Assembly: GCF_001613365.1 (NCBI RefSeq)
Contig: NZ_BDCF01000026.1
Location: 35,318-99,317, forward strand
DNA from: Nocardia xishanensis NBRC 101358
GTDB taxonomy: Bacteria > Actinomycetota > Actinomycetes > Mycobacteriales > Mycobacteriaceae
DNA length: 64,000 bases
Direction of reading: 5' to 3'
Shown here: piece after piece, positions 18,018 to 27,404 of the stretch
Layout of the letters: each line of letters starts with the position of its first letter
Numbering within the stretch: the first letter of the stretch is position 1
Program-made: the position numbers and the translations under genes
The notes under the pieces: generated by a model
The model's database searches: none
What the model was told of the DNA's origin: nothing
The model's input: the letters and a program-made list of their open reading frames with translations, nothing else

Positions 18018-19367
18018 TCACGTACTGCGGGCAGGCGCGAGGTAGCGCGGATTCGCGACGACCACCTGCGCGGTGATCGAACTCCGCACGACCGCAACGA
18101 TATCGGGGTCGTCGTCCGGCACCGTGCCGTTACGAATGCGAGCGGCCAACTCACCGTCGTCCGCACAGCCAATGGCAGCCAGCCGGGTGCGGTGCGCGGC
18201 CCGCTCCTCCCGCCCGAGCCGCATCTCCCGGCGGACGATGGTAAGCGCGTTCGCGGAGACCTTGGCGAGATAGGCGCTGCGCGGGTCCTCGGTCGTCAAT
18301 TCCTCCCGTAGGAACCCCGTGACGGCGTTCAACAGTTCGTCGATGGTCGGGCGGTCGTACATATCGGGTTGCTCGACGGGAGCGTGCTCGCGGAGGGGGT
18401 CCGCGATCACCTCGGCACCGGTGAGGCCGAGGGCGAGCAGGGCGTCGTGCTCGGCCTCCGCGATCCGCCTGCCCAGGACGGCCAGCTCCACGGACTGCTC
18501 GGTCCCGCCGAGGTGCCGTTCGGCCTGAATTCGACAGAGCACAGCCCAACGGGCGCAGGCGTAGGCCTCCCACCATCGCACCGCTTCCGGATCGGGGTAG
18601 GCCCCCGTGGCCCGTCCATAGCTCGCGAGCAGGTCCTCGAAGGACCCGAAGCCGCCGACCTCTGGTCTTTCGCCGAACCTCCAGGCACGCGCACACAACC
18701 AACCGAGGTCCTCGCGCGGATCGCCGATATGGGCAAGCTCCCAGTCGAGCACGGCCCGCACCCCGCCGTCGTCGATGAGCAGGTTGCCGTTGCGGAAGTC
18801 GCCGTGCACCAGAGTGGGCGGGACCGGCTCCGGACGCGTCCGTTCCAACCGGCGGAAGATCAGTTCCATCGCAGGCCGGTCCTCGCCGAAGACTGCGTGG
18901 CTCTCGCGCAGACGGGTGAGCGGGTCACCATCCTCCTCGAGCCTGGGCACCTCCGCTGGAGCGATCGCATGGATGCGTCCGAGAATCTCGCCGAACTGGT
19001 GGACCAGCTTCGGCCTGACCGTGGCCCAGCGGTCTTCCCTGAGCAGCCGGTGCGGAATGGTCTCGCCGTCGAGCCGTTCCATGAGCAGGTACGGGCTGCC
19101 CACACCGTCCGTACCGTCGCCATGGGCCACCAAGGCCGGGACGGGTACGCCCGCACGCGCACACGCGCGGAAGCAGTCGGCCTCTCGCGCCATCCCCGCA
19201 GCGTCCGGAGCCGCAGGCGGGTCGCGGCGCAGTATCAGCCCGCGGCCCTCGGCATCCATCGCCCACGTCTCGCGGCTGGCCCCGGCCGAAAGCCGGCGCA
19301 GACCAGCGATCTGGGCGCCGACCACACGCTCGAGCGAGTCGGCCAGAGCGTTCGCGCCCGCCGTCAT
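18018..19367 (-). CDS. APH-like phosphotransferase fused to DUF6285 domain
   Basis: A 449-residue protein. About residues 15-310 form an APH-like kinase domain with LVHGDFRNGNLLI, AVLDWELAHIGDP and EDLGWLC. From about residue 335 follows a DUF6285-like helical domain (YDRPTIDELLNAVTGFLREE ... AKVSANALTIVRREM). The two parts are often separate neighbouring genes in actinobacterial acyl-CoA clusters; here they are one chain. The ATG at 19367 was chosen because upstream codons are not family-like. It is divergent from the acyl-CoA dehydrogenase at 19868. Confidence 0.85.
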   Translation of the reverse strand: MTAGANALADSLERVVGAQIAGLRRLSAGASRETWAMDAEGRGLILRRDPPAAPDAAGMAREADCFRACARAGVPVPALVAHGDGTDGVGSPYLLMERLDGETIPHRLLREDRWATVRPKLVHQFGEILGRIHAIAPAEVPRLEEDGDPLTRLRESHAVFGEDRPAMELIFRRLERTRPEPVPPTLVHGDFRNGNLLIDDGGVRAVLDWELAHIGDPREDLGWLCARAWRFGERPEVGGFGSFEDLLASYGRATGAYPDPEAVRWWEAYACARWAVLCRIQAERHLGGTEQSVELAVLGRRIAEAEHDALLALGLTGAEVIADPLREHAPVEQPDMYDRPTIDELLNAVTGFLREELTTEDPRSAYLAKVSANALTIVRREMRLGREERAAHRTRLAAIGCADDGELAARIRNGTVPDDDPDIVAVVRSSITAQVVVANPRYLAPARST

Positions 19368-19549
19368 CGAGGGCACCTCGAATTCTTGCGCCACGAATCC
19401 GCGAGCGCTGCCCGCCCGACGAATCTGATGGACGGCGAGTCGGCCGTCCGTCCCTCTACTTCGAATCCAACCATGAACACACCATAGCTTCCTTGACCAA
19501 TTGTTCAACCGTTGATTGACAGTCCAGGTGAGGAGTCATACATTGTGTT

Positions 19550-19561
19550 GAACGCTCGTTC
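19550..19561. promoter_or_regulatory. Candidate TetR operator GAACG-CT-CGTTC
   Basis: A palindrome with five-base arms identical to those at 17206-17217, in the 440-base divergent region between the phosphotransferase and the acyl-CoA dehydrogenase. A second dyad, TTGACCAATTGTTCAA, lies at about 19493-19508. Otherwise the region shows no gene before the small ORF at 19812. Confidence 0.45.
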
Positions 19562-19811
19562 CATCGAGTCGATCGACGACAGGATGCGCGACACAGCGCC
19601 ACACGGCCTGCTTCGGGTACGCGCTGCGGATCACCAAGCCGGGAGCCGCGCAAACGCTGCTACAGCAACTGGCTCGATGGATCTCGGGCGTACGACGCCG
19701 AGCGGCAGGCCGCGGCGGTCTCGACCTTCCACGGGCCATCGGCGAGGGCGTTCTGGGGCCGCCCCTCGCTTCGCAACCCATCACACACCCACATCGAGAA
19801 AAGGACGACTG

Positions 19812-19871
19812 ATGATCACTGATCCCACGGCCACCTCGGCCGGACGACGCGCAGCCGGGTGGCAGGCATGA
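19812..19871 (+). CDS. Tiny upstream ORF (19 codons) coupled to acyl-CoA dehydrogenase
   Basis: A 19-residue frame (MITDPTATSAGRRAAGWQA) with a good AAAGGAC ribosome site seven bases ahead of its ATG. Its TGA overlaps the ATG of the dehydrogenase (ATGA), while the dehydrogenase itself has only a weak ribosome site. It probably delivers ribosomes by translational coupling. A functional peptide cannot be excluded. Confidence 0.4.
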   Translation: MITDPTATSAGRRAAGWQA

Positions 19872-21121
19872 GCAATGCATTGCCACCGGACGTGACCGAC
19901 CTGCTGCATCGGCTCGACGCGTTCATCGACGCCGAGATCGCTCCGTTGGAGGAGCAGGACGACAACCGCCGCTTCTTCGACCACCGCAGGGAGTGGGCTC
20001 GCACGGACTTCGAGAACGACGGCCTGCCCCGGCACGAGTGGGAGGAACTCCTCGACGAAGTCCGTAGGAGGGCAGACGCGGCCGGTTTCTACCGCTATTC
20101 GCTGCCGAAGGATCTGGGCGGCAACGACGGCTCCGATACGGCCATGGCCGCTATCCGAGAACATCTCGCCCATCGGGGGCTTGGACTACACAATGACCTC
20201 CAGAACGAACACTCGGTCGTGGGCAACCTCGTCTTCGCACACCTGATCCACCTCTTCGGCACGGAGGCGCAGCGCGAGGAGCTCGTGGAAGGTCTGATCA
20301 CCGGCGGCAAGGGCCTGACGTTCGGGCTGACCGAGCCGGAGCACGGCAGCGACGCGACGTGGCTGGAGACGACCGCCCGTCGTGTTGGGGACGACTGGGT
20401 CATCAACGGGGCCAAGCGGTGGAATACCGGAATCCACACGGCTACCCACGCTCTCATCTTCGCGAGGACGTCCGGCGAGCCCGGCTCGGCGAAAGGGATC
20501 ACAGCCTTCCTCGTCCCCACTCACGCACGGGGCTTTCAGGTCCCGTTCTACTGGTGGACGCTCAACATGCCCACCGACCACGGTGAAGTCGTGCTCCAGG
20601 ACGTGCGCGTGCCCGCGTCGGCGGTGTTCGGCGCGGAGGGCGAGGCATTGACCATCGCGCAGACCTTCCTGCACGAGAACCGGATTCGGCAAGCCGCTTC
20701 CAGTCTCGGAGCCGCGCAGTACTGTATCGACCGCGCGGTCGCCTACGCCAAGGAGCGGCATACCTTCGGGCGCCCCTTGTCCACTCGGCAGGCGATCCAG
20801 TGGCCCTTGGTGGAACTGCACACCGAGGCCGAGATGTGCCGGGCGCTGATCCGCCAGACGGCCGCGGACCTCGACGAGTGCCGAGCCGAGGGACGGCCCG
20901 CAGTCTCGGTCGGCCACAAGGTTTCGATGTGCAACTACCGGAGTAACAGGCTCGTCTGCGAGGCCGCCGATCGCGCGATGCAGGTGCTTGGCGGCATCGG
21001 CTACTCGCGACACGAACCGTTCGAGCACATCTACCGCCATCACCGCCGCTACCGCATCACCGAAGGCGCCGAAGAGGTCCAGATGCGCCGGGTCGCCGGC
21101 CAGCTGTTCGGATTTCTCTGA
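19868..21121 (+). CDS. Acyl-CoA dehydrogenase
   Basis: A 417-residue dehydrogenase of the acyl-CoA flavoprotein family. Landmarks are FGLTEPEHGSDATW, INGAKRWNTGIHTATHA, LHENRIRQAASSLGAAQY and, at the end, YRITEGAEEVQMRRVAGQLF, which replaces the common YEGT motif. The start overlaps the tiny upstream ORF by ATGA. It is monocistronic: a perfect 14-base hairpin follows at 21148. Its substrate is probably a branched or larger acyl-CoA, as inferred from the neighbours. Confidence 0.93.
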   Translation: MSNALPPDVTDLLHRLDAFIDAEIAPLEEQDDNRRFFDHRREWARTDFENDGLPRHEWEELLDEVRRRADAAGFYRYSLPKDLGGNDGSDTAMAAIREHLAHRGLGLHNDLQNEHSVVGNLVFAHLIHLFGTEAQREELVEGLITGGKGLTFGLTEPEHGSDATWLETTARRVGDDWVINGAKRWNTGIHTATHALIFARTSGEPGSAKGITAFLVPTHARGFQVPFYWWTLNMPTDHGEVVLQDVRVPASAVFGAEGEALTIAQTFLHENRIRQAASSLGAAQYCIDRAVAYAKERHTFGRPLSTRQAIQWPLVELHTEAEMCRALIRQTAADLDECRAEGRPAVSVGHKVSMCNYRSNRLVCEAADRAMQVLGGIGYSRHEPFEHIYRHHRRYRITEGAEEVQMRRVAGQLFGFL

Positions 21122-21147
21122 GCGCCATAGACGGTCGACCTCGTTGT

Positions 21148-21185
21148 GATAAAGGCTGCCCGCTCGATGCTGGGCAGCCTTTATC
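21148..21185. terminator. Intrinsic terminator after acyl-CoA dehydrogenase
   Basis: A perfect 14-base stem (GATAAAGGCTGCCC pairing with 21172-21185) around a ten-base loop. It has A/T-rich outer pairs on both sides, so it can act in both directions. Confidence 0.8.
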
Positions 21186-22115
21186 GATCATCGTTCCTAC
21201 TTCCGGAGAAGCCGACGGGCGCTTGCCGCGGAATCCCTCTCGACAGGCGTCAGATGTGAACAACTGAAGCTGTCCCCGAGCGCTCGATCGCGAACGCCTG
21301 CTCGAGACCCGCCAAGACAGAGCGTTCAGCGTTTCTGCCGGGCGCGACGGTCAGGTTGGCGGCCATGGCCTGACTCAGAGTCGGCCCGCACCTCCCAGAC
21401 AGCACTGGCGCCGGGGCGGCGAGCACATTGACACGCTGGTCCGAGAAACCGGCCTCGGCAGAGCGGGTGATGGCCTCCACTATCCCGACGGACTCCCGGA
21501 AGGCTACGGGTGGTGTCGTCCGCAGACATTGCGCAGCTGAGCCGCCTCGACAAGTCCCGCAACGCATCTGGCGTGCGCGGCCAGCGCATGCGCGGTCGCC
21601 GTCATCTCTCCGCTCGCCCTTGGAATCCTGCGCGCGTCACGACGGTCGGGTGCCGCGGACGGCTTCCAGCGCTGCCGCCTTCGCGGCAAGTACATGTCGG
21701 CGCGCACTTGCCGCAGCGCCGCTTGCGTCCCGTTCATGTATCAGGCGGGCCATCTGGCGGATCTCGTTCGCGTTCGCGTCGCCGCGACCAGCGATGCGTA
21801 GCGAGAGACTGCGGAGCGCAGTGATACGCGCCTCGATCGGCCCGAACATCTTGGCAGCCGTGCACCAACACGTCGGCCTCGGCCAGTAGCTCCAGAAAGT
21901 GCGGCGATCGCGAGACCCGCCGCACCAAAGCTGGCGGCGGCCAGGTCCGGTTATCGGGAAGGCGGACTTCAACGCTCGCTCACCGGTGCTCTCCACCCCT
22001 GCTCACCTCGACCGGCGCGCTACCGAGCGCTACCCATATCTGGGTGAGCAGGCCCGTGGCCGTGCTTCGCGACGGCGCTCCGATCCCGGCGACCGGCTGG
22101 GCCGGTCGCCGGGGC
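21186..22115. other. Decayed intergenic region
   Basis: About 930 bases without an intact gene. The minus strand carries a broken GntR-type gene end (21649-21930). The frame 21250-21567 on the minus strand has some protein-like runs but no family I recognise. The rest looks non-coding. Confidence 0.5.
21649..21930 (-). pseudogene. GntR/FCD regulator fragment, frameshifted
   Basis: Two frames together resemble the C-terminal ligand-binding half of the intact GntR protein at 25282-25953. One frame reads FLELLAEADVLVHG. After a shift the other reads MFGPIEARITALRSLSLRI ... HVLAAKAAALEAV, matching MFGSIEARIHALRRVSLRI ... HVLAAKAAALAAL of the intact protein. The DNA-binding half is not recognisable. 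Confidence 0.65.
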
Positions 22116-24524
22116 TTATCGCGCCTCCGCTCGTTCCGCCGCTTTGCTGCTGTCTGATCGCATTGACGACAGACCGGGAATTTTCCCGTCCAGCTCGGGC
22201 AAAAGATTGGTCAGGAAGGTGGTGTATTCGTTCGACCGCGGATCGGCTACGTCCTCGCCGAGGCCGGGAGCCGGACCCGGATCGGCGGGGGCGAAGCCGC
22301 GAAGGATCATCGGGAAGCCCTTCAGCCACCCGCCATCGGCACCGCGCAGAGCGAGGCGCCGCTCGCGGTAGCGCGACTGGATGGCTCGGTCGGCCGCGGT
22401 GCACACCGGCACCGCGGGCACACCGGCTGCGCGCAGCTCGGCCACGGCCTGGCCCCTCGTTCGGGTCGACGCCCATTCGGTGATCCGCGCATCGACGTCG
22501 TCCTGGTTGTCCCACCACCGCTGTTCGTCTTCAGCGACCGGCAGCCCGGGAACGAGGGTGCCGAGTGCCCGCCGATGCACGTCCTCGGTGCAGGAAAGAG
22601 CGATCCACGCCGTCTCCGCGGTCGGGTAGACATCGTGTGGCGTCGCGCCCGGCCTGCGGTTGCCCGTCGGATGCATCGGCCGACCTTCCCAGACGAAGGC
22701 AGCGAGCTGGTCGGCGAGCGTCCACGCCACCAGCTCTCGCTGCGACACGTCGAGCCATGTCCCGACGCGGCGCGTCGCGGTAGCGTGCGCCACCAGGGCC
22801 GCGCCCGCCAGCGCCACGATCTGGTCGGGAAAATTCACGTCGCCCGACGACCAGATCGGCGCCTCACCGCGATAACCCGTGGCAGCGGCGAGACCGGAGA
22901 GCAGATCGAGGGTGGAACCGTAAGAGCTGTATTGGGATTCCGGTCCCACACTGCCCTGACTCGACAGGGACAGATAGATCAGATCGGGGTTCAGTTCCCG
23001 GGCGGTGTCCGGGTCGATCCCCATCCGGCGGGTGACTCCGGCCCGGAAGTTTTCGACCAGTACATCGGCCCGCCGGATGAGGTCGTGCACGATCCGCCGC
23101 CCACCCTCGCTCTTGAGGTCGACGCACAGGCCGATCTTGCCGACGTTGTTCGAAGCGAACATCGGCGAGACCGTGGGAATCACGCCGGCGTCCGCCCCCG
23201 GCATCGCCCACTGGCGGAACCGGTCTGGACGGGCATTCGACTCGATCTTGATGACGGTCGCGCCGTAGTCCGCGAGCAGTCTGCTCGTGGCCGCGCCCGC
23301 GGTGATCGTGCCGAAGTCCAGTACGAGCATGCCTGCCAAAGGCGCGTCACCCAGTCGGCCGACTCCCCCCTCGGCTGCAGGCGTCACCCCGGCGACCGCA
23401 GCGCGACGGACGATCGCGTCCTCGCCGAGCGCGGGCGCCCGCTCGGCTTCGACGGTCCTCGCATCGGGCAGGAGGAAAGACACCACCGGGGCGTCTCGCC
23501 GGCGCCGGTCGGGAGGGATCACGAAACCCCTCTTCGCGAGCTGGTCGGCGGCGAGCAGATCCGCTGCCGTGGCCGCGTAGCCGAACGGAAGTCCCAGGCG
23601 CTGGGCCGAGGCGTAGACCTCGGCGGCCTGCCGCCACCTGATCGCGTCGGCGATGACCGGCCACAGTTCCTCCGCCCGTTCGAGCCGGACGCGCGCGTCG
23701 AGAAACTCCGGGTCGCCGAGGCGGTCGTCACCGATCAGCTCGACGACCGCGGGCCACTGGTGGTCCAGGAAGATAACACCGACCCAGCCGTCCTTCGCCT
23801 CCACAATCCGCCATGACCCGCGCGACGCGCCAGTGCGGCAGGGAACCGCGGCGCCGAGCTCGTATGTCACATCGCTTTTCCAGTCCATATACGCGGCGAC
23901 ATCGCTCAGGGCGACCTCGACGTGGTCGCCGGTTCCGGTTCGAGTGCGTCGGTGCAGGGCGAGCGAGGCGCCGAAGAGACCGACGAACGCGGCCGCATAC
24001 GCCGCCTGCTCGCCGCCCAGTGTCAACGGCGACCGGTCCGGCTCGCCGACCATCTGCGCCAACCCGCCGTAGGCCTCCGCGAGCAAACTGTCTCCCGCGG
24101 TCTCGGCGAACTCTCCCTCCAGACCGAACGCCGTCAGCGAAACGGTAACCAGCTGCGGAAACCGTTGCGCCAGACGCTTGGGGTCCAGCCCGAGTTCCCG
24201 TGCTCGGCTCGGGGACAGATCGATGAGCAGCACGTCAGCGGACGTCAGCAAGGCTTCCCAGTCGGCGGGGGCGAGGGCCGGATCGCACACCACGCTGCGC
24301 TTGCCCGCTGCTGTCGCGGTGAACGTGAACTCACGCGCCCGGAGCGGGTGCCCGGCTGCGGGCTCACACAGCGTGACCTCGTGCCCCAGCCCGGCGAACA
24401 GCCTGCCGCACGCCGCGCCTGCCACCGACCGAGTCAGCTCGATGACCCGAAGAACCTCCGGAACATCCATTCCGCCGTCTCCGGCGAGCTCGCAGTGACG
24501 ACCGTTGCTGTGGGACTTCGTCAT
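22116..24524 (-). CDS. CaiB/BaiF CoA-transferase, two domains fused
   Basis: An 802-residue family III CoA-transferase with two CaiB-like domains. The first lies at about residues 20-375 (VAGAACGRLFAGLGHEVTLCE), the second at about 390-780 (TAGAATSRLLADYGATVIKIE, then VLVENFRAGVTRRMG). Such enzymes move CoA between organic acids. Double-length members occur in actinobacterial steroid and cyclic-acid pathways. The ATG at 24524 has a strong GGAGGAGG. The motif at 24700 lies in its promoter region. It stands alone, transcribed away from the P450. Confidence 0.9.
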   Translation of the reverse strand: MTKSHSNGRHCELAGDGGMDVPEVLRVIELTRSVAGAACGRLFAGLGHEVTLCEPAAGHPLRAREFTFTATAAGKRSVVCDPALAPADWEALLTSADVLLIDLSPSRARELGLDPKRLAQRFPQLVTVSLTAFGLEGEFAETAGDSLLAEAYGGLAQMVGEPDRSPLTLGGEQAAYAAAFVGLFGASLALHRRTRTGTGDHVEVALSDVAAYMDWKSDVTYELGAAVPCRTGASRGSWRIVEAKDGWVGVIFLDHQWPAVVELIGDDRLGDPEFLDARVRLERAEELWPVIADAIRWRQAAEVYASAQRLGLPFGYAATAADLLAADQLAKRGFVIPPDRRRRDAPVVSFLLPDARTVEAERAPALGEDAIVRRAAVAGVTPAAEGGVGRLGDAPLAGMLVLDFGTITAGAATSRLLADYGATVIKIESNARPDRFRQWAMPGADAGVIPTVSPMFASNNVGKIGLCVDLKSEGGRRIVHDLIRRADVLVENFRAGVTRRMGIDPDTARELNPDLIYLSLSSQGSVGPESQYSSYGSTLDLLSGLAAATGYRGEAPIWSSGDVNFPDQIVALAGAALVAHATATRRVGTWLDVSQRELVAWTLADQLAAFVWEGRPMHPTGNRRPGATPHDVYPTAETAWIALSCTEDVHRRALGTLVPGLPVAEDEQRWWDNQDDVDARITEWASTRTRGQAVAELRAAGVPAVPVCTAADRAIQSRYRERRLALRGADGGWLKGFPMILRGFAPADPGPAPGLGEDVADPRSNEYTTFLTNLLPELDGKIPGLSSMRSDSSKAAERAEAR

Positions 24525-25281
24525 CGCCGATACCTCCTCCCCCGCCTGGCCTGCGCCAGGTAGGACGTGTGCCCGACCCTGGGCGCGCCCCTCGGCGGGC
24601 CGACCCTTTGTCACAGGCGCATATGTCGAGATCGATGGCAGGAAAGACGACTACCCGTCGGTACACCCGGCGGAAGGCAGTCGGCTTCGTCATCTATATT
24701 TTGTATGACGGTATCCAGTATGCCGTAGATTCGTCAATTTGCGCCGGTTGATCGGACGCGACGACGTGCACCGGCTCTCCGCGGGCGGCACGCAACGACG
24801 CCCGGTGCCGCACCCGACCGAAAATGCCGCTGGCGAGGTGGAATTCGGGCGCACCACGAACTCCGTCCTTCCGGCATCGAATCGCGTTTGGGAGTGAAGC
24901 GCCCGGCCGACGCTGATCGATAGCAGCGCGACAGCCCGAATCCTCGGTGCAATCAACCGGAAGTCACGAAAATTGTTCCCGTTCTGGGCTCGCGTACCAC
25001 CGCAAGGTAAACGTGGATTCCGTCGGGGCGCTTGTTCCTCCCTTGCGCATCGCCCCGATTGGACAGCTCGTCGAGCCCCCGGGCAGCCACCGGGTTCAGG
25101 CCACCCTCCCGCGCGACCCACTGGCACCGAACATGGCGAGATGCCAGCCCGCGACGGACCGCCAGCCGCTACACCGTTCACGACGGTAGCGGTCACACAA
25201 ACCGCCCCACGTCAGCCGATGGCCCGGACATCGAGAGCGCGGCATCGAGCCTCGATCGTGACCGATCGCCGATTCGAAGCG
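24525..25281. other. Intergenic region upstream of CaiB-type gene
   Basis: 757 bases with no supported gene. The only structured element found is the regulatory motif at 24700-24716. The open frames here are arginine/proline-rich shadows. Confidence 0.5.
24700..24716 (-). promoter_or_regulatory. Shared motif TTTGTATGACGGTATCC, site 2
   Basis: Identical over 17 bases to 16854-16870 and placed 176 bases ahead of the CaiB-type start, in a locally AT-rich stretch (TATATTTTGTATGA). Probable target of the GntR regulator at 25282. Confidence 0.5.
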
Positions 25282-25953
25282 TCAGCCGGGGCCGCGCCCG
25301 AGCGCCGCCAGTGCCGCAGCCTTCGCCGCGAGCACGTGCGCACGTGCCGCCGCGGCGGCAGCCGGCCCATCTCGCTCGGCGATGAGGTCGATAATCTCCA
25401 TCAGCTCTCGCCGACTGACCTCGGCACGGCCGCCGATCCGCAGGGAAACCCGGCGCAGCGCATGGATCCGCGCTTCGATCGACCCGAACATCTGCTGAAG
25501 AATCGAGTTGCCCGCGGCTTCGAGAAGAAGGTCGTAAAACCTCCGAGTAGCGGCGAGCTCGTCATCGAGCTCACCGGAATCGGCCGACATCATAACGGCG
25601 CGGAGGTCCGCCACTTGGGCATCCGAGGCGTTCCGCACGACGAGTTCCACCGCAGCCGCCTCGAGCGGTGCGCGCACGTCGTACAGCTCGTTCACCACCT
25701 CCGCGGTCAGCATCGCGACCCGTAATCCCCTCGGGCCGGACCTCTCGACGAGCCCCTCCGCCTGCAGGCTCCGGAGCGCCTCACGCAGGGACGTCCTGCT
25801 TACACCGGTCAGCTCGACGAGCTCCCGCTCGGTGAGCCTGCGGCCCGGCTCCAGATCACCCCGCGTAATGGCCTCGCGTACCGCGTCGGTGACCCGCTCC
25901 CGCAGCAACCGCTCTGGACGCTCGACCAGGAGTCCGAGATCACCGTCTGCCAC
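25282..25953 (-). CDS. GntR/FadR family regulator with FCD domain
   Basis: A 223-residue regulator. The winged helix lies at about residues 15-75 (LEPGRRLTERELVELTGVSR then TSLREALRSLQAEGLVE). The FCD ligand-binding domain follows with FYDLLLEAAGNSILQQMFGS. The family binds acyl-CoAs or organic acids. Its own promoter holds the inverted repeat TGTAGGA-N8-TCATACA. The half-site TGTATGA recurs upstream of the SDR operon (16809) and the CaiB gene (24524), so it probably controls both and itself. A decayed relative lies at 21649. Confidence 0.9.
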   Translation of the reverse strand: MADGDLGLLVERPERLLRERVTDAVREAITRGDLEPGRRLTERELVELTGVSRTSLREALRSLQAEGLVERSGPRGLRVAMLTAEVVNELYDVRAPLEAAAVELVVRNASDAQVADLRAVMMSADSGELDDELAATRRFYDLLLEAAGNSILQQMFGSIEARIHALRRVSLRIGGRAEVSRRELMEIIDLIAERDGPAAAAAARAHVLAAKAAALAALGRGPG

Positions 25954-25971
25954 TGAGACCTCCTTGGTTTT

Positions 25972-25993
25972 TGTAGGACCGACACATCATACA
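25972..25993. promoter_or_regulatory. Candidate GntR operator TGTAGGA-N8-TCATACA
   Basis: An inverted repeat 19 bases ahead of the GntR start. The right arm is the complement of TGTATGA, the half-site found at the two other motif copies. It suggests autoregulation. Confidence 0.45.
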
Positions 25994-26074
25994 GGCCGAC
26001 AGCCCTGGCGCCGCAATCCCGACCAGGACGAACAGCGACGTTCCAATCGGGTCGGATCACCCATCACCGACACG

Positions 26075-26108
26075 TTGACAGATTTCGTATTACGTAGTCC
26101 AATACTAC
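26075..26108 (+). promoter_or_regulatory. P450 promoter region with GTAGT-N5-ACTAC dyad
   Basis: TTGACA at 26075-26080 could serve as the -35 element. A dyad GTAGT-CCAAT-ACTAC at 26094-26108 covers the expected -10 region 50 bases ahead of the P450 start. The bound regulator is unknown. Confidence 0.35.
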
Positions 26109-26156
26109 AACGTGCGGCTAGTGAGAGCGCCGTCACACTCTGCAAAGGAGCATCTT

Positions 26157-27404
26157 GTGCCGTTGACCTACGAACAGACGGGGAACGTCCACATTCCGGA
26201 CTTCAGTGACCCGGCCACCTTCACCGAGGAAGTCCCCCGCGCAGCCTTCGCCGAGATCCAGCGCCGACCGGGCCTGCACTGGGTCCCCACGACCGTCGCC
26301 AACAAGAACGGCGGGTACTGGGCGGTGACTCGGTTCGCCGACATCGTCGCGGTCGAGAAGGATCCGGCCACGTTCAGCTCTACCGGGGGCCCGTCCTTCC
26401 CGTACACGAACCTCTCGCCCGACCACCCGTCGGTGGACATGATCATGTGCACCGACCCGCCGCGGCACAACTACCTGCGCCGAGCGGCAGCGAAAGGGTT
26501 CGGCCCGCGTATCGTCGCGAACTTCGAGCCGTGGGTCCGGGAAGTCGTCACCCAGGCGATCGACGCGGTCGAGGGCAGGTCGGAGTTCGACTACGTCGAG
26601 GAGTTCGCCCGCACGATTCCCGCGTACGTCATCGCCACGGTGCTCGGCGCGCCGCGCGAGGACCGCGCGTATCTCGTCGAGCTGCTGACCGACTTCTTCG
26701 ACGCCGCACAGCATTTCGAGGGGCTCGAGGAGGGAGAGGGGACGGCCGACCGTGTGATCCCGTTGCTCGGGCAGCTCACGGAGTACGCCGCGAAGATGCA
26801 GCAGGTCAAGCTGGCGAATCCGGGGGACGACATGTTCACCGAGCTGAGCCGGTGCGTCGAGCGTGGCGAGATCAACCAGGCGGAGTACCTCCAGTGGATG
26901 TTCGTCATGATCGCCGCGGGCTTCGAGACCACGCACACGACGATCGGTCAGTCGATGCGGATGTATCTGGAGGACCCGGAGATCGCGGCCCTGACCGACA
27001 AGGCCGTGGAGGAGGGTCAGGCCGGCCGCGCGGTCGACGAGTTCCTCAGGGTCATCAGCCCGGTGTATCAGATGGCCCGGACCGCCACCCGTGACCTGAC
27101 CTTCGCCGGGGAACAGATCCGCGAGAACGATGTCATGGTCCTCTACTACACCGCCGCGAACCGGGATCCGGCAGTCTTCTCCGACCCCGATCGCTTCGAC
27201 CCGTGGCGCCCCGAGAAGGAGATGCTCGCCTTCGGCACCGGCGTGCACCGCTGCATCGGCGCCCACCTGGCGAAACTGGAGCTGACCATCCTCTGGGAGG
27301 AACTGCGGGCCCGCAATGTGCGGCTCGAGCTCGCGGGCGAACCGCGCCGCGGCTGGTCCAACTACATCAACCTGCTGACCGAACTCCCGGTACGCCGGGT
27401 CTAA
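26157..27404 (+). CDS. Cytochrome P450
   Basis: A 415-residue soluble P450. It has the oxygen-binding I-helix motif AAGFETTH at about 253-260, the ExxR pair Glu295/Arg298 and the haem loop FGTGVHRCIGAHLA with Cys366. The GTG at 26157 follows AAAGGAG at ideal distance. Bacterial P450s need a ferredoxin; the [2Fe-2S] protein at 15555 and the FNR fusion at 59166 are possible partners but are not adjacent. Neighbouring acyl-CoA genes suggest a hydrophobic acid or sterol-like substrate. Family number not assigned. Confidence 0.95.
   Translation: MPLTYEQTGNVHIPDFSDPATFTEEVPRAAFAEIQRRPGLHWVPTTVANKNGGYWAVTRFADIVAVEKDPATFSSTGGPSFPYTNLSPDHPSVDMIMCTDPPRHNYLRRAAAKGFGPRIVANFEPWVREVVTQAIDAVEGRSEFDYVEEFARTIPAYVIATVLGAPREDRAYLVELLTDFFDAAQHFEGLEEGEGTADRVIPLLGQLTEYAAKMQQVKLANPGDDMFTELSRCVERGEINQAEYLQWMFVMIAAGFETTHTTIGQSMRMYLEDPEIAALTDKAVEEGQAGRAVDEFLRVISPVYQMARTATRDLTFAGEQIRENDVMVLYYTAANRDPAVFSDPDRFDPWRPEKEMLAFGTGVHRCIGAHLAKLELTILWEELRARNVRLELAGEPRRGWSNYINLLTELPVRRV

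Noticed and set aside
24690..25196. 168-codon minus-strand frame between the CaiB and GntR genes
   Set aside because: No family features, mixed composition, no ribosome site; treated as intergenic.
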